Shown piece by piece: positions 49,922-59,498 of a stretch of 64,000 nt of DNA; positions within the stretch are counted from its first letter, which is position 1, and every line of letters starts with the position of its first letter. The stretch comes from CAYUWG01 sp964448285 (GTDB lineage: Bacteria; Bacteroidota; Ignavibacteria; SZUA-365). Made by a program: the position numbers and the translations under genes. A model generated the notes under the pieces. That model made no database searches. It saw only the letters and a program-made list of their open reading frames with translations, and was not told the origin of the DNA. The stretch lies in contig CAYUWG010000011.1 of assembly GCA_964448285.1 (NCBI GenBank), positions 21,035-85,034 on the forward strand, written 5' to 3'.

Positions 49922-51760
49922 TTACTCGACGGTTACGCTCTTCGCGAGATTTCGCGGTTGATCGACGTTGCAACCGCGTTGAACGGCGATAGAGTATGCG
50001 AGAAGCTGCAACGGAATGATGGTGAGCATCGGTGTGAGGAAATCGACGGTCCGCGGAATGTGGATGACATGCTGCGCTAAATTCCCGATAAGTGCATCGT
50101 CGTGATTGACGATCGCAACGATGCGTCCTTTCCGTGCATGAACCTCCTGGATATTGCTCACAACCTTTTCGTGGATTCGATCCTGTGGCGCAATGCAGAT
50201 GACCGGCATGTTCTCGTCGATAAGCGCGATGGGACCGTGCTTCATTTCCGCAGCAGGATATCCCTCAGCATGAATGTAACTGATCTCTTTCAACTTCAAC
50301 GCGCCTTCAAGTGCCGTCGGGAAATTGTACCCGCGTCCGAGGTAAAGCGCATTGTTCGTGTCGCTTATCTCCTGAGCGAGTGCTTTGATTGCATCGGTTT
50401 CCGAAAGGATGCTCTCAACCTTTTTCGGAATGGAGAGAAGTTCATCAGCGAACCGAACACCTTCTTCATGGGAAATGAAGCCGCGATTACGTCCGAGCAT
50501 GAGAGTGAGAAGAGAAAGCACAACCAACTGCGAGGTAAATGCTTTCGTCGAGGCAACGCCGATCTCAGGACCGGCATGCGTGTAAACACCGGCATGCGTC
50601 TCACGCGCTATCGTACTTCCCACAACGTTACAAATCCCGATGACTGTTGCGCCGCGAAGTTTCGCTTCGCGTAATGCAGCCAACGTATCGGCAGTCTCAC
50701 CGCTCTGGCTAATGGCGATGACGACGTCGTCCTCATTGATGATGGGATTGCGGTAGCGGAATTCACTCGCGTACTCGACCTCCACGGGGATATGCGCGTA
50801 CTGTTCGAGCATGTACTCTCCGACGAGCGCGGCATGCCATGAGGTCCCGCAGGCAGTGATTATGATCCGACGCGCGCCGTTGAGGGCATTCGTTACTTCA
50901 CGCAAGCCGCCGAGCTTTGCCGTTCCTTTTTCCCGAAGGATGCGACCGCGCATGGAGTCCGTAATCGTCTGCGGCTGCTCGTGGATCTCCTTGAGCATGA
51001 AATGGTCGTACCCGCCTTTTTCGATCTGCTCGATGTCGAACGTGATCTCTTCGATTTTGTGTTCGACGACCTCATTGTCGCCAAGGTTCTTTATCTCGTA
51101 ACCGTTCCGTGTTATCGTCGCAATGTTTCCGTCTTCAAGGAATGTGACCTGACGTGTATGACCGACGATCGCTGAAGCATCGGAGGCTACGAAGTACTCG
51201 CCGTCGTTAATACCGATGACGAGCGGACTTCCCAATCGGGCAGCGATCAGTGTATCAGGTTCGTGACTTGAGAACACCAGGATTCCATACGTCCCGTCCA
51301 CTTCCTTCAATGCCAGGTGCACCGCTTGTGAGAGGTCATGCGTTATGTCGTAGAAGGTCGAGATGAGCTGCACAAGTGATTCGGTATCCGTCTCGGATTG
51401 AAATGGAATTCCGCTTTGTTCGAGTTTTTGCCGTATGGCAGCGTAGTTCTCGATGATACCATTATGGACAAGCCCGATCGTGCCGGAATGATCCAGATGA
51501 GGATGAGCGTTGATATCGTTCGGTTCGCCGTGTGTTGCCCAACGTGTATGCCCGATTCCAACCGTCGAGTGGACTGGGTGAAGGGAGATTAGATTCTCGA
51601 GGTCAACGACTTTCCCCGCCTTTTTCTGATAGAGCAATTTGCCGTTGGAAAGTACAGCAATCCCTGCAGAGTCATATCCACGGTACTCCAACCGCTTCAA
51701 TCCGTTGAGTAGGATCGGCGCAACATCCTGTGAGCCGATGTATCCGACTAATCCACACAT
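49922..51760 (-). CDS. glmS: Glutamine-fructose-6-phosphate aminotransferase (isomerizing)
   Basis: 612 residues. The N-terminal glutaminase domain begins M-C-G-L-V-G-Y-I-G with the nucleophilic Cys2, and has T-R-W-A-T-H-G and H-N-G-I-I-E-N. Two sugar isomerase (SIS) domains follow, with A-C-G-T-S-W-H-A and I-S-Q-S-G-E-T-A-D-T-L, then the end D-Q-P-R-N-L-A-K-S-V-T-V-E. It makes glucosamine 6-phosphate from fructose 6-phosphate and glutamine, the entry into peptidoglycan and lipopolysaccharide amino sugars. Sequence and length are typical. No glmS ribozyme is expected or seen in this lineage. Confidence 0.97.
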   Translation of the reverse strand: MCGLVGYIGSQDVAPILLNGLKRLEYRGYDSAGIAVLSNGKLLYQKKAGKVVDLENLISLHPVHSTVGIGHTRWATHGEPNDINAHPHLDHSGTIGLVHNGIIENYAAIRQKLEQSGIPFQSETDTESLVQLISTFYDITHDLSQAVHLALKEVDGTYGILVFSSHEPDTLIAARLGSPLVIGINDGEYFVASDASAIVGHTRQVTFLEDGNIATITRNGYEIKNLGDNEVVEHKIEEITFDIEQIEKGGYDHFMLKEIHEQPQTITDSMRGRILREKGTAKLGGLREVTNALNGARRIIITACGTSWHAALVGEYMLEQYAHIPVEVEYASEFRYRNPIINEDDVVIAISQSGETADTLAALREAKLRGATVIGICNVVGSTIARETHAGVYTHAGPEIGVASTKAFTSQLVVLSLLTLMLGRNRGFISHEEGVRFADELLSIPKKVESILSETDAIKALAQEISDTNNALYLGRGYNFPTALEGALKLKEISYIHAEGYPAAEMKHGPIALIDENMPVICIAPQDRIHEKVVSNIQEVHARKGRIVAIVNHDDALIGNLAQHVIHIPRTVDFLTPMLTIIPLQLLAYSIAVQRGCNVDQPRNLAKSVTVE

Positions 51761-52149
51761 ACCGAAGAATTTTTCCTGTATTTGATCATAGAAAGCACGA
51801 GAAACTTAGAGAAAGACGGTAGGATTATCAATACCCTTAAAAGTCTCCCGACATCGGTCATGATGAGATTCTCTGCGGTTGGGTAATTATTCTGAACGTG
51901 CCATAGGAGGATTGCACTGGATGAAGCCTCTTTAGCATTCAGCGACTGTTACCGAAGGCAACACATTGTGAGAATGGGCTCTGAAGTGTGAACGATAATT
52001 TCTCGTTATTGCACTTGCTTTGCTCCAAGAAGTGAATTATGTTCACGCATGAATTGGAATCGTTACCCACGAAGGTATAATTCAGCCTGAACAAGATCGG
52101 TTAACAGACGCATTACCCACTAACTTCATCACCATTCATTGGAGGTTTT
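51761..52149. other. 389-bp divergent promoter region between glmS and a T9SS protein
   Basis: No coding frame is supported. On the minus strand TTGATA (complement of 51826-51831) and TAAGTT (complement of 51803-51808), 17 bp apart, form a possible weak glmS promoter. The plus-strand promoter of the T9SS protein must lie towards the right end, but I could not single out convincing boxes. GGAGG just before ATG 52150 is the ribosome site. Confidence 0.45.
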
Positions 52150-53997
52150 ATGAGAGTTTGGTTTACCATAATCGCAGTCTTCACGATCGTATTACCGTTG
52201 ACGCTTTGTGCACAGGTGTCAACGATTGTAACGACTGGAAGCAATCCAATCGTTTACACACCGGTCGAAGAACAATCCCTGACCATGAGTACGAAGGGCC
52301 AGAATAACATCATGGCCACGGTCAACATACCCCCCGCGAGTGTCATCCCGACAATCGATGGCGTCTTCAGCCCCGGCGAGTGGGCTGATGCGGTCACGAT
52401 TACACCGGCGACTGTTGTGACACCGGGCTGTCTTGCGTATATGAAGAGCGACGCATGTTACATCTATGTCGCAGCGGTTGTCATGGGCCCAACGTACTAT
52501 CAAGGCAACTCCACGATGATCAATATCTGGCTCGACATGAATCGTAACGGACAGTGGAATCTCGCCCCCGGAAGCCCTGCTGGAAATATCGATGGGAATC
52601 TTGCACTCCCCGCTCCAGGTGATCTCTATCCGGCGAACGTTGCTGTTTATGGCTACCACGGTTTACCGGGTTGGTCGGGCACGGCGACCTCCCGGCTTCG
52701 GTTCCATTATCCCTGGTGGACTCCGGCTTTGACACCGATTCCAGAATCACAAATCATGGTTCGAAGAGTCCAGGTGAGTCCATCTGAAATGCGTATTGAA
52801 GCTCGTATCGAGTATATCAACAGTCCCTTCAAAATCACCGACCCACCTTCTACCGGGCTTACGGCGAACATGCGCATCCAATGGTACGCTGGGTACTTTA
52901 CACTCGTCCCATATACGGGTGTAGTCCAGATTCAAGCTCAGTACCCACCACCGGCGAACGGTTCAGCATACTTCACCGGTCCCCTGCCAACGGAATTGAC
53001 TGACTTCCAGCGTCAGTACATCACATCTGCTGCAAACACGCATGATGTGGATAACGTCACCGTTCTCGATAATCCCGCCTTCTCGGCTCCGATTTGGCGC
53101 CAGGGAGATGACGTTCAGGCAACGTTCCTTGCTACGACGGCTTCCCCTCCACAGACCGTCAACTACCAGGCGAATTTCTACGGGCCGTACCCGTCCATCG
53201 CACTTTTCACAACCACTTCTGGTAGTGTCGTTATCACGCAGCCAAGTCAAACAGTAACGGTTTCCTTTCCAGTCACACTTCCACCGGGTTTCTTCCAGGT
53301 AGAAATCATAGCGGACGATCCGGAGCCTTGTGGAACACTCAAGAAGAAAGGTCTTCGCAATGGATTGTTTATCGGTCCCGGTCAAATCCCGTGTGTCGTG
53401 TGGCCGGGCGAAGTCAATCTCGATGGTATTGTCAACTACGGTGACCGCGAAGCATTGAAGAATTACATTCATGAGGCGAACCTTCGTGATAGTTGGTTGA
53501 TGGGTCCGGGACGCCTCCCACCCAACTTCCCATTCCCGATGGCAGCTCTTGAGTGGATAGCTCAACCGGCAATTCCATGGGCAACTACCATGGGTTGCTA
53601 CACGGATACCGATGGAAACGGAGTGATCAACAACTTCGACTACTTAGCCATCAAGACGAACTTCATGCAGTGGAACAGCACGTATAGTCCGAAGGAAAAT
53701 CCCGCGGCAAATCCGAAGGAGTTCAACATTCTTCAGAACTTCCCGAACCCGTTCAATCCGAGTACATCGATACACTACACGCTTCCTGAGCGCAGCGACG
53801 TTGTCATCGAGGTAACGAATCCATTAGGTCAGAGAGTGGCGACTTTGGTGAACCAGAGAATGGATTTTGGTATTCATCAGGTGACCTTCAACGGCGACGA
53901 TCTTCCGAGCGGATCCTATGTTGCCACGATCTCAGCGCTTGGCGTCGAATCGGGTCTGCGATACACGAAGTCGATCAAAATGGCTCTGATCAAATAA
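52150..53997 (+). CDS. T9SS surface protein with dockerin-like repeats
   Basis: 615 residues with signal peptide (ending T-L-C-A-Q) and a GGAGG ribosome site. Residues 60-250 resemble a CBM9-like/DOMON beta-sandwich (I-D-G-V-F-S-P-G-E-W, Y-M-K-S-D-A-C-Y-I-Y-V-A and W-L-D-M-N-R-N-G). Near 418-510 there are two calcium-loop segments, V-N-L-D-G-I-V-N-Y-G-D-R and T-D-G-N-G-V-I-N-N-F-D-Y, laid out as a type I dockerin. The last 80 residues are a T9SS sorting domain (Q-N-F-P-N-P-F-N-P-S-T-S-I to the terminal A-L-I-K). A carbohydrate-binding surface protein is the best reading; no cohesin was seen in the window. It is ended by a good terminator. Confidence 0.88.
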   Translation: MRVWFTIIAVFTIVLPLTLCAQVSTIVTTGSNPIVYTPVEEQSLTMSTKGQNNIMATVNIPPASVIPTIDGVFSPGEWADAVTITPATVVTPGCLAYMKSDACYIYVAAVVMGPTYYQGNSTMINIWLDMNRNGQWNLAPGSPAGNIDGNLALPAPGDLYPANVAVYGYHGLPGWSGTATSRLRFHYPWWTPALTPIPESQIMVRRVQVSPSEMRIEARIEYINSPFKITDPPSTGLTANMRIQWYAGYFTLVPYTGVVQIQAQYPPPANGSAYFTGPLPTELTDFQRQYITSAANTHDVDNVTVLDNPAFSAPIWRQGDDVQATFLATTASPPQTVNYQANFYGPYPSIALFTTTSGSVVITQPSQTVTVSFPVTLPPGFFQVEIIADDPEPCGTLKKKGLRNGLFIGPGQIPCVVWPGEVNLDGIVNYGDREALKNYIHEANLRDSWLMGPGRLPPNFPFPMAALEWIAQPAIPWATTMGCYTDTDGNGVINNFDYLAIKTNFMQWNSTYSPKENPAANPKEFNILQNFPNPFNPSTSIHYTLPERSDVVIEVTNPLGQRVATLVNQRMDFGIHQVTFNGDDLPSGSYVATISALGVESGLRYTKSIKMALIK

Positions 53998-54021
53998 TCT
54001 CGTTCATCACCCTTGTCAGAG

Positions 54022-54052
54022 AAGAGGACTCATAGTGGGTCCTCTTTTTTTC
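54022..54052 (+). terminator. Intrinsic terminator after the dockerin-like T9SS gene
   Basis: AAGAGGAC (54022-54029) and GTCCTCTT (54039-54046) pair perfectly around a 9-base loop and run straight into a T tract (to 54051). It ends the T9SS protein transcript and isolates miaB. Confidence 0.88.
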
Positions 54053-54169
54053 TCATTTACAGATGGCCTTCAATACTACGTATTGGATTTGTCTTCTTGC
54101 GATTGCATGGCATCGACGGTATTTTTGTCAGCCAAAATGGTAGCTTACGGTAGATAGGTTGTTAGAGCA

Positions 54170-55507
54170 ATGGATATGAAGAGACGAATATTTGTAGAGA
54201 CGTACGGCTGTCAGATGAATCTCGCCGACACCGAGATAATCAACGGCCTTCTTTCCAGGGAAGGATACGTTATTGCCGGCGAGCTTGATAGAGCTGATGC
54301 GATCTTTCTCAATACGTGCGCAATCAGGGACAACGCGGAGCAAAGGATTTATGGTCGGCTGTCGAACTTTCAACATCTCAGGAAGAGAAATCCCCACCTT
54401 GTCATCGGCATTCTTGGATGCATGGCAGAACGCCTGCGGAAGAATCTTCTCGAATCCCACGAAGGTGTGGATATTGTCTGCGGACCGGATGAATATCGAA
54501 AGCTCCCGGCTCTTATCGACGACGCATTCGCAGGTGAACGGGGAATCAAAGTCCAGCTTTCACGCGTGGAAACGTACGACGATATCACACCTTTACGAAC
54601 CGAGGGGATCAGCGCATGGATATCGGTCATGCGCGGGTGCGACAAGTTCTGCACGTTTTGTATCGTTCCGTTTACCCGTGGGCGGGAGCGAAGCAGAGTA
54701 CTAGCGAATATCGTCCATGAAGTAGAAACACTTGTCGCCCGTGGCTTTCGTGAGGTGACCCTCCTTGGACAGAACGTAAACTCGTACAGTGATGGGGACA
54801 GCGACTTTGCAGATCTTCTGGTCAATGTCGCCGCGGTCGATCCGTCGCTGCGCGTTCGGTTTACGACATCACACCCGACGGACATGTCCGACAAGTTGAT
54901 TGAGGCAATCGCGACGCATCAGAACATTTGCTCATACATCCATCTTCCGTTTCAATCCGGTTCCGACCGGATATTGGAATTGATGAACCGCAACTACACG
55001 AAGAAGCACTATCTTGACCTGGTGCAGAAGATTAAAAGCACGATCCCTGACGTCTCGCTTTCCACCGATGTCATCACCGGCTTTCCGACGGAGACAGAAA
55101 AAGATCATCGCGCAACCATCGAACTGATGAATGAAGTCCGTTTCGACGGAGCGTTCACATTCAAGTATTCACCGAGAGAAAATACGAAGGCATGGGATAT
55201 GGGGGATGATGTTCCTGACGAGGTCAAAGGACGCCGGTTGGAAGAGATCATTCAGATCCAGCGGGAAGTCTCCTACGAAATCAATCTTTCATGCATCGGG
55301 CGTATCGAACGTGTCTTAATCGAAGGACCGAGTAAGCGATCCTCTGAAGAATGGATGGGACGCACCGATACGAACAAGACGGTGATCATTCCTAAAGGGC
55401 AGTATGAATCCGGAGACTATCTTGATGTCCGCATCGAAAGCGTGACGTCTGCAACCCTGTTTGGCACCGTGATTCGTTCCGCAATGATTGAAGCTGAGGC
55501 CGCGTAA
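54170..55507 (+). CDS. miaB: tRNA-2-methylthio-N6-dimethylallyladenosine synthase
   Basis: 445 residues. The N-terminal UPF0004 domain holds three Cys (14, 50, 84: Y-G-C-Q-M-N, N-T-C-A-I-R, L-G-C-M-A-E); the radical-SAM core has C-D-K-F-C-T-F-C (157, 161, 164); a C-terminal TRAM domain ends the protein. This is the two-cluster architecture of methylthiotransferases, and the N-terminal Y-G-C-Q-M-N and R-x-N-A-E-Q-R segments fit MiaB better than RimO or MtaB. It adds the 2-methylthio group to i6A37 of tRNAs reading UNN codons. The SPOR-protein gene follows at once, its possible start lying inside miaB. Confidence 0.95.
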   Translation: MDMKRRIFVETYGCQMNLADTEIINGLLSREGYVIAGELDRADAIFLNTCAIRDNAEQRIYGRLSNFQHLRKRNPHLVIGILGCMAERLRKNLLESHEGVDIVCGPDEYRKLPALIDDAFAGERGIKVQLSRVETYDDITPLRTEGISAWISVMRGCDKFCTFCIVPFTRGRERSRVLANIVHEVETLVARGFREVTLLGQNVNSYSDGDSDFADLLVNVAAVDPSLRVRFTTSHPTDMSDKLIEAIATHQNICSYIHLPFQSGSDRILELMNRNYTKKHYLDLVQKIKSTIPDVSLSTDVITGFPTETEKDHRATIELMNEVRFDGAFTFKYSPRENTKAWDMGDDVPDEVKGRRLEEIIQIQREVSYEINLSCIGRIERVLIEGPSKRSSEEWMGRTDTNKTVIIPKGQYESGDYLDVRIESVTSATLFGTVIRSAMIEAEAA

Positions 55508-55520
55508 CCGCCTCGCAAAC

Positions 55521-56192
55521 ATGATCCCGACATTCCATCCGTATCACCGTGCAAGGATTCTGATTCTGTCATCGCTGCTCATTCTGTTCACTGAAACACG
55601 AGGGCAAGCACAGACTCGCGATTATCCCGCGTTGAATGCGCTGTACAAAGCCGGACAGATAAACGAACTGCGTACCGAGTTGCAACGCATTCCGGAGTCA
55701 GACCAAGAAGATGCGGGTTTGCTTTTCCTGCGTGGCGTTGCTGAAACGAATGCGGACAAGGCGATCGTCCTGTTTCAATCGATTGTCAGCAACCATCCGG
55801 ATAGCGAATGGGCGGACGATGCGCTTTACAAACTCTATCAATACAGCTACTCGATTGGCGCATACAACACTGCCGATAAGCACCTCTCTCATCTCAAAGT
55901 CACGTATCCCAAATCTCCCTATCTCACGCGTGAAGGAACACAAAGCGCGGCGACGGAACTGGGAAAATACTCCGTGCAGGTCGGCGCGTTCATAAACAGA
56001 AACGACGCGCAGTTTCACTTCGAAGAAATGAAGAAGCATGGATATTCCGTCGAGCTGCAATCGAAAACCGTCGGAGGAAAGACCTTTACAGCAGTGTGGA
56101 TCGGCGTCTTCGACGAAAGAAGCGGAGCCGAAGCGTATGCGAGGAAATTGAAAGCGCGACACGATATCGACGCAATAGTGGTGAGGAGATAA
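55521..56192 (+). CDS. SPOR-domain exported protein
   Basis: 223 residues from ATG 55521; an in-frame ATG at 55488 overlaps miaB by 20 bp. Signal peptide (about 10-30, ending R-G-Q-A-Q), a short TPR-like helical region (30-140) and a SPOR domain (about 148-223) with Y-S-V-Q-V-G-A-F-I-N and W-I-G-V-F-D-E-R. SPOR domains bind denuded septal peptidoglycan, so the protein probably localises to the division site or wall. It lies in a compact run miaB, SPOR, sigma-54 activator, lptE. Confidence 0.87.
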   Translation: MIPTFHPYHRARILILSSLLILFTETRGQAQTRDYPALNALYKAGQINELRTELQRIPESDQEDAGLLFLRGVAETNADKAIVLFQSIVSNHPDSEWADDALYKLYQYSYSIGAYNTADKHLSHLKVTYPKSPYLTREGTQSAATELGKYSVQVGAFINRNDAQFHFEEMKKHGYSVELQSKTVGGKTFTAVWIGVFDERSGAEAYARKLKARHDIDAIVVRR

Positions 56193-56240
56193 CGGTGAAC
56201 CGCGAATCGTTTCCAATGGATTCGTCATCGGATTGTTGTG

Positions 56241-57380
56241 ATGTCTGATAGGATTCTCTTCCAGAAGAAACACGGTATCGTCGGTAACTCCGTCGAAATG
56301 AAAGAGATCATCGACACGGTGATGCAGGTCGCACCGACCGATATCACAGTTTTAATCACCGGAGAAAGCGGTACGGGAAAAGAAGTGATTGCGAAGGCGC
56401 TGCATCACGCGAGTAAGCGCGCTTCGAATAAGTTCGTTGCCGTAAACTGCGGGGCGATCCCTGAGGGAATCTTGGAGAGCGAGTTGTTCGGTCACGAGAA
56501 AGGCTCCTTCACCGGCGCCGTCGAGTCACGGAAAGGATACTTCGAGCTTGCTGACGGTGGAACGATTTTTTTAGACGAAATCGGCGATACACCGCTTTCG
56601 ACACAAGTCAAACTCCTTCGTGTTTTGGAAACGGGCGAGTTCATGCGCGTCGGTTCTTCCGAGCAGCATCGGGTGGACGTGCGAGTCATTGCGGCGACGA
56701 ACAAAGATCTCGAACAGGAAGTGCGTTCAAAGCACTTTCGGCAGGACTTGTATTTCCGTTTGCGTTCCATCAATATCCGCATTCCTCCGCTGCGTGACCG
56801 GCGCGGTGATATCCCGGCATTCGTCGAAGTTTTTCTTGCCGAACTCGTCAAGAAGAATGCGATCGAACCGGTAATGTTGACCGAACCGGCAATGAATGCA
56901 CTGCTCCGACACTCGTGGCCGGGGAATGTCCGTGAATTGCGCAACGTTCTCGAGAGTATCACCATCCTCGAGCAAGGACGTCTCGTGGACGGAGAAACCG
57001 TGCTCAAATACATTCATCCGGTTTGGGCGCCGGAAACGGACCGCGCTCTTCCGATGTGGCTTGGGAAATCGAGCGATCAGGCTGAACGAGAAATGATCTT
57101 CCGTGCATTGTTGGAAATCAGAACCGAACTAACCGACCTGAAGCAGATGTTGGGGAGAACTCTTCTTCACTCTCCACTTTCTCTTCCTCCAGCGCGGGAA
57201 CCGATCCCAGAGGAGAAAAGCCATCTTGCCCTCGAAGACATGACTCTCGAGGAGATGGAAAAAACGATGATTGAGAACTCATTACGCCGATTCGATGGGA
57301 ATCGAAGGCTTGCAGCCCAGGCATTGGGAATCAGCGAACGAACACTCTATCGGAAGATCAAGGAATACGATCTTTCATGA
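56241..57380 (+). CDS. Sigma-54 activator without receiver domain
   Basis: 379 residues from ATG 56241; a GTG three bases earlier is also possible. There is no sensor domain: the AAA+ module starts almost at once with Walker A G-E-S-G-T-G-K (41-47), the loop G-S-F-T-G-A, Walker B I-F-L-D-E-I-G and the W-P-G-N-V-R-E-L box, and the end is a Fis-like helix-turn-helix (A-A-Q-A-L-G-I-S-E-R-T-L-Y-R-K). A helical insert of about 60 residues separates the two. Like PspF it should be constitutively competent and controlled by a partner protein. Its overlap of 4 bp with lptE suggests a link to envelope or lipopolysaccharide status. Confidence 0.93.
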   Translation: MSDRILFQKKHGIVGNSVEMKEIIDTVMQVAPTDITVLITGESGTGKEVIAKALHHASKRASNKFVAVNCGAIPEGILESELFGHEKGSFTGAVESRKGYFELADGGTIFLDEIGDTPLSTQVKLLRVLETGEFMRVGSSEQHRVDVRVIAATNKDLEQEVRSKHFRQDLYFRLRSINIRIPPLRDRRGDIPAFVEVFLAELVKKNAIEPVMLTEPAMNALLRHSWPGNVRELRNVLESITILEQGRLVDGETVLKYIHPVWAPETDRALPMWLGKSSDQAEREMIFRALLEIRTELTDLKQMLGRTLLHSPLSLPPAREPIPEEKSHLALEDMTLEEMEKTMIENSLRRFDGNRRLAAQALGISERTLYRKIKEYDLS

Positions 57381-57898
57381 GAAACTTGTGTGCTTCAAAA
57401 CTTTCCTTGTATTTTTGGTGCGTTGTGGCGAGTGCCTTCGCCGTTTCAGGATGCTATTCGTTCACTGGAGCATCCGTCCCGAAGCACTGGAAATCCATCG
57501 CAGTCTCTTTATTCGAAGATGAAAGCCAATACGGCCAACCAGCACTCCGTGAGAAGATCACGAATCTGTTGATACAGAAATTCGAGCGTGACAACACTCT
57601 TCTCATAAGCTCTCCCGCTTCAACTACCCTTGAAATGAAAGGAACCATCACTTCTATCGAGGCCGACCAGCCTATCGCACTTTCTCAAGGCTCTCAATCA
57701 ACGAGACTTCAACTGACCATTAAAGCCCGCGTATCCCTTACCGACAAGACAATGAACAAGGAGGCGTGGAGCAAAACCTTTACCGCAACGGCTGACTATG
57801 CAGCATCCGGCGGCTTGCAAGAGCGGGAATCCGGAATGCAACAGGCCATAGAGAAGCTCACAGACGATATTCTCTTAGAGACAATCTCTGCATGGTAA
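57377..57898 (+). CDS. lptE: LptE-family lipopolysaccharide assembly lipoprotein
   Basis: 173 residues with lipobox A-V-S-G-C. The mature start C-Y-S-F-T-G-A-S-V-P-K-H-W-K-S-I-A-V is the pattern of Bacteroidota LptE (PF04390), followed by L-F-E-D-E-S and a beta-alpha-beta fold. LptE plugs the LptD barrel and helps deliver lipopolysaccharide to the outer leaflet. LptD is not in the window. It starts inside the sigma-54 activator stop (ATGA), so translation is coupled. Confidence 0.9.
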   Translation: MRNLCASKLSLYFWCVVASAFAVSGCYSFTGASVPKHWKSIAVSLFEDESQYGQPALREKITNLLIQKFERDNTLLISSPASTTLEMKGTITSIEADQPIALSQGSQSTRLQLTIKARVSLTDKTMNKEAWSKTFTATADYAASGGLQERESGMQQAIEKLTDDILLETISAW

Positions 57899-57944
57899 TT
57901 TGATCCCCTTTTCTTTCACGACCTCCGAGGTGTAAACTCAAACT

Positions 57945-59411
57945 ATGGAAACCATTATACTGGGTGCGTATCTTTTCTCACTTTCAGTGTTGTTTCTGTT
58001 CGGATCACACGGCTTCGTGATGATCTTTTACTATTTCAAAAACAGGGAAAAGAAACCACAACGCACGTCTCTCTCCCAGGAAGTCCCATTCGTTACGGTT
58101 CAACTCCCGGTGTACAACGAACTGTACGTCGTTGAGAGGCTTGTCAACGCGGTGTGTGCTTTCCGTTATCCGTTAGACCGCTTCGAGATTCAGGTGCTCG
58201 ACGATTCCACCGACCAAACCTCGGAGGTTGTCGCTCAACTCGTCAGAGAAAAACGAGCCGCAGGTTTTGACATACACCACATTCAACGCGTCAACCGGGT
58301 CGGCTTCAAAGCCGGCGCTCTCCGCGAGGGTCTCGTTTCGGCGAAGGGTGAATACGTCGCAATCTTCGACGCGGACTTCGTTCCCAATCCAAACTTCCTC
58401 GAGGAGACGTTAAGCCACTTCACCAATCCAAAAATCGGAATGGTGCAAACGCGGTGGGAACATCTCAACACGAACTATTCGATGCTCACGCGAGCGCAAG
58501 CCATCGCCCTCGACGGCCACTTCGTCATCGAACAACAGGTGCGCAACAAAGCGGGCTTCTTCATCAACTTCAACGGAACCGGTGGGATCTGGAGGCGCGA
58601 CTGCATCATCGATGCGGGAAACTGGCAGGACGATACGCTCACTGAAGACCTGGACCTCAGCTACCGCGCACAGCTCAAAGGCTGGCAGTTCATCTTCCTC
58701 AACGACTTCACCTCTCCCGCCGAACTTCCGAGCGAAATCAACGCGCTGAAGTCCCAGCAATTCCGCTGGACGAAAGGCGCGATCGAAACGTGCAAGAAGA
58801 TTCTTCCGACCGTGTGGAGAGCGAAGCTGCCGCTGCGTGTGAAGCTCCAATCGACGATCCATCTCGCGAACAACCTCGTCTTTCCGTTCATTCTCATGAC
58901 CGGTATTCTCAACGTCCCGTTGATCTTCATCAAGCAGACGGGGAATTACGATACCTTCTTTGCGTTCATGTCGGTGTTCGTGCTGGCTTTCGTCAGCTCG
59001 TTCCTGTTCTATCTCTATTCGCAGAAGGACGTGCACGTCGATTGGAAGAAGAGAATTTTCCTCTTCCCGGTGTTCATGGCCGGAAGCATGGGTTTTGCCG
59101 TGAACAACACCCGTGCGGTTCTCGAAGGCTTGTTCAACAAGAAGAGCGAATTCATTCGCACGCCGAAGTACAAGATCGAGAACGAAGGCGATACGTGGAC
59201 GAACAAAGCATACAAGAGCACCAAGCGAAAGATCAACGTCTCAGTCGTCATCGAAATCGCACTGGCTGCATATTGCCTGGTCGGTGTTTCGGCTTCGGTT
59301 TACTATTTAGAAATCGCGGCGCTTCCGTTCCAGTTGCTCTTCTTCCTCGGCTTCGGTCTCGTCGGCTCGCTCTCGATTCGTCATGCACTTTCGCCGAAGG
59401 CCGCCCGGTAA
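57945..59411 (+). CDS. Processive GT2 glycosyltransferase (cellulose/mannan synthase-like)
   Basis: 488 residues. One N-terminal membrane helix (5-31), a GT2 catalytic domain with D-D-S (86-88), F-D-A-D (141-144), T-E-D (233-235) and the processive Q-Q-F-R-W motif (271-275), then four or more C-terminal membrane helices. This is the arrangement of cellulose synthase-like, glucomannan or hyaluronan-type polymer synthases that extend and extrude a beta-linked chain across the inner membrane. There is no PilZ domain and no BcsB neighbour, so bacterial cellulose proper is less likely. The product could be a secreted polysaccharide or a lipid-linked sugar. Terminated by a clear hairpin. Confidence 0.9.
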   Translation: METIILGAYLFSLSVLFLFGSHGFVMIFYYFKNREKKPQRTSLSQEVPFVTVQLPVYNELYVVERLVNAVCAFRYPLDRFEIQVLDDSTDQTSEVVAQLVREKRAAGFDIHHIQRVNRVGFKAGALREGLVSAKGEYVAIFDADFVPNPNFLEETLSHFTNPKIGMVQTRWEHLNTNYSMLTRAQAIALDGHFVIEQQVRNKAGFFINFNGTGGIWRRDCIIDAGNWQDDTLTEDLDLSYRAQLKGWQFIFLNDFTSPAELPSEINALKSQQFRWTKGAIETCKKILPTVWRAKLPLRVKLQSTIHLANNLVFPFILMTGILNVPLIFIKQTGNYDTFFAFMSVFVLAFVSSFLFYLYSQKDVHVDWKKRIFLFPVFMAGSMGFAVNNTRAVLEGLFNKKSEFIRTPKYKIENEGDTWTNKAYKSTKRKINVSVVIEIALAAYCLVGVSASVYYLEIAALPFQLLFFLGFGLVGSLSIRHALSPKAAR

Positions 59412-59439
59412 CACGTTCACGGGATAGGTTTCACGTCTA

Positions 59440-59467
59440 ACGCCGCGCAGATCGCGGCGTATTTTTT
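59440..59467 (+). terminator. Intrinsic terminator after the GT2 gene
   Basis: ACGCCGCG (59440-59447) and CGCGGCGT (59453-59460) pair perfectly across CAGAT, followed by ATTTTTT (59461-59467). The next gene starts 32 bp later, so its transcription must begin within or after this site, or rely on read-through. Confidence 0.88.
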
Positions 59468-59498
59468 CCTGGATCGATTCGCTTTAAGTTGGCTCACA

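Noticed and set aside
58410..59036. Long minus-strand frame within the GT2 gene
   Set aside because: The GT2 protein has all its catalytic motifs in the plus frame. The antisense translation is highly charged and repetitive, as expected of a shadow.
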